Below, piece by piece: positions 4,429-8,188 of a stretch of 8,188 nt of DNA. Position numbers and translations under genes: made by a program. The stretch's first letter is position 1. Each line of letters begins with the position of its first letter. Under the pieces are notes generated by a model. It saw only the letters and a list, made by a program, of their open reading frames with translations. It searched no databases and was not told the DNA's origin. Origin of the DNA: Calditrichia bacterium (GTDB lineage: Bacteria; Calditrichota; Calditrichia; RBG-13-44-9; J042); assembly GCA_030430345.1 (NCBI GenBank), contig JAUIFT010000075.1:1-8188 (forward strand), read 5' to 3'.

Positions 4429-6666
4429 ATGAATCGTATCTATTTGCATTTTCTCGCTTTAATCCTCCTATTTTCCACCATTACAATTGGACAACCCGAC
4501 TTAACGCTGGAACGAATATTTACTTCCGATGAATTCAAGCTATCCCGTTTCGGTCCAGCCCGCTGGCTGGAAGACGGCAAGGGGTATACCATTTTGGAGA
4601 CATCGCCGGAAACCGGGGGCGAGGACATCATACAATACGATCCGGTCAGTGGGGAACGAACGATTCTAGTATCCAGCAAGTCACTAACCCCGGAAGGGCG
4701 TAATCAACCGTTAGCAATTGATGATTACCAATGGTCGAGCGACAAGAAACGCCTGCTCATATTCACCAACACAGTGAAAGTATGGCGCGATAATACTCGT
4801 GGTGATTATTGGGTGCTGCATCTGAAATCCGGTAAGCTTCAACAATTGGGTAAAGATGCGCCAAAACCTTCTACATTAATGTTTGCAAAATTTTCCCCGG
4901 ACGGAAAGCGTGTTGGTTACGTTCGGGAGAATAATATCTATGTCGAGACACTGAAAAGCGGAGAAATTCTGGCAATTACGACCGATGGCTCGGAAACGAT
5001 CGTCAACGGCACTTCAGACTGGGTTTACGAGGAAGAGTTCTCCCTGCGCGACTGTTTTAGCTGGAGCCCGGACGGAGAAAAGATTGCCTACTGGCGTTTC
5101 GATAAAAGTAGCGTCGGTACTTTTTACATGATCAACAATACCGATAGCATTTATTCCCGCCCGATCCCCCTCCCCTACCCGAAAGTCGGCACTACCAATT
5201 CCGCAGTGCAGGTTGGGGTAATTTCCGCGAAAGGTGGCACGACTACCTGGTTTAATATTCCCGGAGACCTGCGCAACAATTACGTACCGCGTATGGAGTG
5301 GGCAGCCAATTCGAAGGAAGTGATGATTCAACGGATGAATCGCCTGCAGAACACCAATACCCTGCTGCTTGGCGACATCAAAGACGGTTCAGTAAAAACC
5401 GTCATGGTAGAAAAAGATGATGCCTGGATCGATATTCATGACAACCTGAAGTGGTTCGAAAACGGCAACTATTTCACCTGGCTAAGTGATCGGGATGGCT
5501 GGCGGCATCTCTACCTGATCTCCCGCGATGGCAGCAGCCAGCAGCTCCTCACACCGGGCGATTATGATATTGTCAGAATTGAAATGATCGATGATAAGGG
5601 CGGATGGGTGTATTTCATCGCTTCGCCGGATAATCCTACCCAGCGTTACCTCTATCGCGCCTCGTTGGACGGGAAAGGGAAAACAGAGCGCCTGACGCCG
5701 GCGGGCCAACCGGGCATTCACAGTTATCAAATTTCTCCGGGGGCGAAGTGGGCATTTCATACCTTCACCAGTTTTGGCATCCCGCCGGCGAATTCGCTGA
5801 TTAGCCTGCCGGACCATCGCCAGCAAAAATCCCTCGTTGATAATAAGGATGTTAAAGACCGTGTCGACAAATTAGCGAAAACGCCGGCAGAATTCTTTCG
5901 GGTAACCATCGAAGGGAATATTGAGCTGGATGCCTGGGAGATGCGCCCTCCCAATTTCGCCCCCAACAAGCAATACCCTTTACTGATGTTCGTTTATGGT
6001 GAACCCGCCGGGCAAACGGTGCTGGACCGCTGGAGAGGTAATCGCTATCTCTGGCATCTTTATTTGACGCAGTTGGGCTATGTTGTCATCAGCGTCGATA
6101 ATCGCGGCACGCCCGGCCCCCGTGGCCGTAACTGGCGGAAAATCATTTACGAACAGATCGGTATTCTGGCATCTGCCGATCAGGCGGCGGCAGTAAAAGC
6201 ACTCCTTGCCAGTAAACCTTACCTCGATCCGGAACGGGTTGGCAGCTGGGGCTGGAGCGGTGGAGGTCAGATGACGCTTAATGCACTTTTCCGCTATCCG
6301 GAAATATACCGCACCGGTATTGCCCTCGCTTTTGTTAGCGATCAGCGGCTCTATGACACCGTCTACCAGGAAAGATTTATGGGTTTGCCAACAATGAACA
6401 AAGACGGTTACATCAACGGTTCCCCGATCACCTTCGCACATCGCCTGCAGGGTAATCTTTTTATTGCACATGGCACCGGCGATGACAATGTCCATTACCA
6501 GAGCTTTGAAAGGTTGGTAAATGAGTTGATCCTCCATGACAAGGATTTTTCCATGATGGTCTATCCCAATCGCAGTCATTCCATCAATGAAGGCGAGAAT
6601 ACATCCCGGCACCTTTTTCGGCAAATGACCAACTATCTTCTAGAAAATTTACCGTTGGAAAAATAA
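4429..6666 (+). CDS. Exported S9 family peptidase, dipeptidyl-peptidase IV-like
   Basis: A 745-residue serine peptidase matching the usual 720-770 residues of the DPP IV (S9B) family, which removes N-terminal dipeptides, usually X-Pro, from peptides. A Sec signal peptide (residues 1 to about 21, MNRIYLHFLALILLFSTITI) sends it to the periplasm or beyond. An N-terminal beta-propeller (about 30-490) contains the double-Glu motif DWVYEEEF (197-204; Glu202 and Glu203 should bind the substrate amino terminus) and a WR pair with Arg120, aligned with the substrate-binding Arg of human DPP IV. The alpha/beta-hydrolase domain holds Tyr523 (oxyanion hole), nucleophile Ser610 in GWSGGG, Asp685 in HGTGDDNVH with Asn687, and His717 in NRSHSI. 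All catalytic and exopeptidase-specific residues are present, although GWSGGG replaces the classic GWSYGG. There is no C-terminal sorting domain. It is transcribed alone and is convergent with the amylase. Confidence 0.93.
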   Translation: MNRIYLHFLALILLFSTITIGQPDLTLERIFTSDEFKLSRFGPARWLEDGKGYTILETSPETGGEDIIQYDPVSGERTILVSSKSLTPEGRNQPLAIDDYQWSSDKKRLLIFTNTVKVWRDNTRGDYWVLHLKSGKLQQLGKDAPKPSTLMFAKFSPDGKRVGYVRENNIYVETLKSGEILAITTDGSETIVNGTSDWVYEEEFSLRDCFSWSPDGEKIAYWRFDKSSVGTFYMINNTDSIYSRPIPLPYPKVGTTNSAVQVGVISAKGGTTTWFNIPGDLRNNYVPRMEWAANSKEVMIQRMNRLQNTNTLLLGDIKDGSVKTVMVEKDDAWIDIHDNLKWFENGNYFTWLSDRDGWRHLYLISRDGSSQQLLTPGDYDIVRIEMIDDKGGWVYFIASPDNPTQRYLYRASLDGKGKTERLTPAGQPGIHSYQISPGAKWAFHTFTSFGIPPANSLISLPDHRQQKSLVDNKDVKDRVDKLAKTPAEFFRVTIEGNIELDAWEMRPPNFAPNKQYPLLMFVYGEPAGQTVLDRWRGNRYLWHLYLTQLGYVVISVDNRGTPGPRGRNWRKIIYEQIGILASADQAAAVKALLASKPYLDPERVGSWGWSGGGQMTLNALFRYPEIYRTGIALAFVSDQRLYDTVYQERFMGLPTMNKDGYINGSPITFAHRLQGNLFIAHGTGDDNVHYQSFERLVNELILHDKDFSMMVYPNRSHSINEGENTSRHLFRQMTNYLLENLPLEK

Positions 6667-6703
6667 AAAATGCCCCGTCATTTCATCCTATCCCTGTAAC
6701 CCA

Positions 6704-6747
6704 GTATCCCCGTGGCAAAAATTCATGAATTTTCGCCACGGGGATAC
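6704..6747. terminator. Bidirectional hairpin terminator between peptidase and amylase
   Basis: Arms 6704-6716 and 6735-6747 (GTATCCCCGTGGC and its perfect reverse complement) enclose a centre that is itself a perfect 16-base palindrome (6718-6733, AAAATTCATGAATTTT). The whole can fold as about 20 pairs with one mismatch. It lies in the 105-base gap between convergent genes. The T-runs are not immediate: TTTTTT at 6768-6773 on the plus strand, and the minus-strand T-run is opposite A 6664-6669. Termination is therefore likely but not of the textbook form. Confidence 0.65.
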
Positions 6748-6771
6748 GGATGGGGAATTATCGGATGTTTT

Positions 6772-8188
6772 TTATTTCATCAATAATAATTTCTGCGTCT
6801 TCATCTGATTATTCCAGCTAATTCGCAGATAGTAAACCCCACTGGACTGTCGTCCCGCATCCCAGCGTTTTTCGTGCATGCCTGCTTCCGCATATTCATT
6901 CACCAGGGTAGTGACCTGCTGCCCCAACGCATTGTAGATAGCAACGGTTACCTGGCCACTTTCCGGGATTTGAAAACGGATATTGGTTGCCGGGTTAAAC
7001 GGATTGGGATAACTGGGCATCAATTCAAATGCATTGGGTAGCTGAGCGGCAATATCCTCATTCTCGCTAACCACCTTGGATGAACTGTAAGCGAGATAAT
7101 CGGACTGCTTCACCCACACCGCATAGCCGCGGGAAGGTGCGGAGACATATACCCGGCCATCACTATAGACCTGGGTAGTCTGCGTATTATCATAGGCATT
7201 GACCAGGGTAGTATTCGCCCAATTGGAAAATCCGCTCGGGGAACTGTCTACCCAAAGTCCTTTAGTTTGCGAATCGTGATTGTTGATCACAACAATCGCG
7301 CCATCGCGGGTGCCATTGCCCTGACGGCGGGCGGCATAAACGTGATAGGTATCGCCGGACGGCCAGGGATTGCCAGTCTGGCTAAGCACATTGATTGTCC
7401 CGCCGAGATAGTTCTTGCGAACAAAATTCAGCTTATTGATATCATCCTGCAGGCTGCCCGGGGCAGTCACCTGGTAGCTGGAATTATGCGCATCTATCTG
7501 GGTGACGCCAAAGTAGTGAGGATAAAACACGCAGGGGCGGCCTTCGTGGGTAAGGATGTAGGCATAAGCCATATCGAAATCCTTCGTCAGCCATTTGTCA
7601 TGCTCTTTGCCGGTATCATGGTTATCGACAAAGGTAACCACCGAAGTGCCGGGCAGACCGTTTCCGGAATTATTCCGGACCATCCCGGCATGGTTCAGGG
7701 AGGACATATCGAAGCTGCTCTGGTTGCCATTACTCATGCTAGTCAGTGTAAACTTCAGGGGAAAATCGAAGCCATCGACATCCGCACCATTGCTGGCGAC
7801 ATTGTTCACCCAGTTTTTAATCCGGTAATCGGCGCCCCAATATTCCCCGACGATGAAACGCTGGCTGCCATTCAGCAGCGGCAAATTATCCACCCAATCC
7901 GCCACAAAGGATTCCTGGAACCCACGGACGAAGTCGAGGCGAAAACCATCGAAGCCGATTTCGTCAACCAGCCACTCGCCCCAGTCTTTCAGGCGGGTTT
8001 GCTCAACAGTACCAAAGGTATTGATGTCATTGCCAAAAAACTTGGTGTTGGTGATAATTTCGTCGCTGCCGGGAAAGCCCAGCCAGTCGTTATTATCAAC
8101 CGGATGAAAATTGCTGTAGTTCCAGGTATAATTCGGCTCCCCGGTGCCCGTGTGGGTTGGGTAACTGATACCGGTATTGGTGCGCGCT
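6772..8188 (-). CDS. Secreted GH13 alpha-amylase with C-terminal sorting domain (N-terminus beyond window edge)
   Basis: An extracellular endo-acting starch hydrolase cleaving alpha-1,4-glucan bonds. The frame is open from the right edge to TAA at 6772-6774, giving 471 residues. It runs through the GTG at 7905, so that codon is an internal Val, not the start. Conserved GH13 region II is GFDGFRLDFVRGF, with the nucleophile Asp at 7933-7935. Region III is VGEYW (acid/base Glu at 7843-7845). Region IV is FVDNHDT (Asp at 7615-7617). FVRGF, VGEYW and HEGRPCVFYPHYF resemble the plant/archaeal-type amylase subfamilies (GH13_6/7). An amylase C-terminal beta-domain follows (about 7080-7400). The last 85-90 residues, from LPNAFELMPSYPNPFNPATN to TQKLLLMK, form a FlgD-like/Por-type sorting domain used for type IX or related secretion. 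Region I, the N-terminal barrel strands and the signal peptide lie outside. No carbohydrate-binding module is visible. Confidence 0.94.
   Translation of the reverse strand, partial: ARTNTGISYPTHTGTGEPNYTWNYSNFHPVDNNDWLGFPGSDEIITNTKFFGNDINTFGTVEQTRLKDWGEWLVDEIGFDGFRLDFVRGFQESFVADWVDNLPLLNGSQRFIVGEYWGADYRIKNWVNNVASNGADVDGFDFPLKFTLTSMSNGNQSSFDMSSLNHAGMVRNNSGNGLPGTSVVTFVDNHDTGKEHDKWLTKDFDMAYAYILTHEGRPCVFYPHYFGVTQIDAHNSSYQVTAPGSLQDDINKLNFVRKNYLGGTINVLSQTGNPWPSGDTYHVYAARRQGNGTRDGAIVVINNHDSQTKGLWVDSSPSGFSNWANTTLVNAYDNTQTTQVYSDGRVYVSAPSRGYAVWVKQSDYLAYSSSKVVSENEDIAAQLPNAFELMPSYPNPFNPATNIRFQIPESGQVTVAIYNALGQQVTTLVNEYAEAGMHEKRWDAGRQSSGVYYLRISWNNQMKTQKLLLMK

Noticed and set aside
5980..6624. A 214-codon open frame on the minus strand within the peptidase gene
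   Set aside because: It is antisense to the catalytic domain of the peptidase, whose motifs are all in the plus frame. The antisense product shows no recognisable domain.
7903..7905. GTG as the start of the amylase
   Set aside because: The frame continues upstream through the catalytic region II (GFRLD), so this codon is an internal valine.

Overview
The window (8188 bp, moderate GC) looks like chromosomal DNA from a Gram-negative bacterium of the Fibrobacterota-Chlorobiota-Bacteroidota (FCB) superphylum. Calditrichota, Ignavibacteriota, KSB1 or Marinimicrobia-like lineages are the best guesses. The main clue is the C-terminal sorting domain of the amylase, with its YPNPFNPATNI motif and its ending in TQKLLLMK. 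Such domains are typical of secreted proteins in those groups. The long FtsX/MacB-type permease and the secreted S9 peptidase fit the same groups. No rRNA or core marker gene is present, so the assignment is an inference.

Layout, left to right: (1) 1-1978, minus strand: an FtsX/MacB-type ABC transporter permease that runs off the left edge. (2) 1979-2338: its leader, a possible signal-peptide gene relic, and a large inverted repeat. (3) 2339-2959, plus strand: a REP-associated tyrosine (Y1/HUH) transposase. (4) 2963-3088: more copies of the same repeat. (5) 3161-3961, minus strand: a class I SAM-dependent methyltransferase. (6) 3962-4428: a long divergent intergenic region with a multi-hairpin element and several palindromes. 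(7) 4429-6666, plus strand: an exported dipeptidyl-peptidase IV-like S9 serine peptidase. (8) 6667-6771: a convergent intergenic region with a long hairpin terminator. (9) 6772-8188, minus strand: the C-terminal part of a secreted GH13 alpha-amylase that runs off the right edge.

The five genes alternate strand (- + - + -), so no operon is visible and no shared pathway can be claimed. Peptidase and amylase together suggest a heterotroph degrading external protein and starch. The permease probably belongs to an export or membrane-stress system whose ATPase lies outside the window.

The most interesting part is 2208-3088. Seven copies of a short REP-like unit with the core GAAGCATTC are arranged as inverted pairs on both sides of the transposase. 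One more inverted pair lies inside the transposase coding sequence, in frame, between the HUH motif and the catalytic-tyrosine region. The gene therefore appears to carry its own presumed target repeat as protein-coding sequence.
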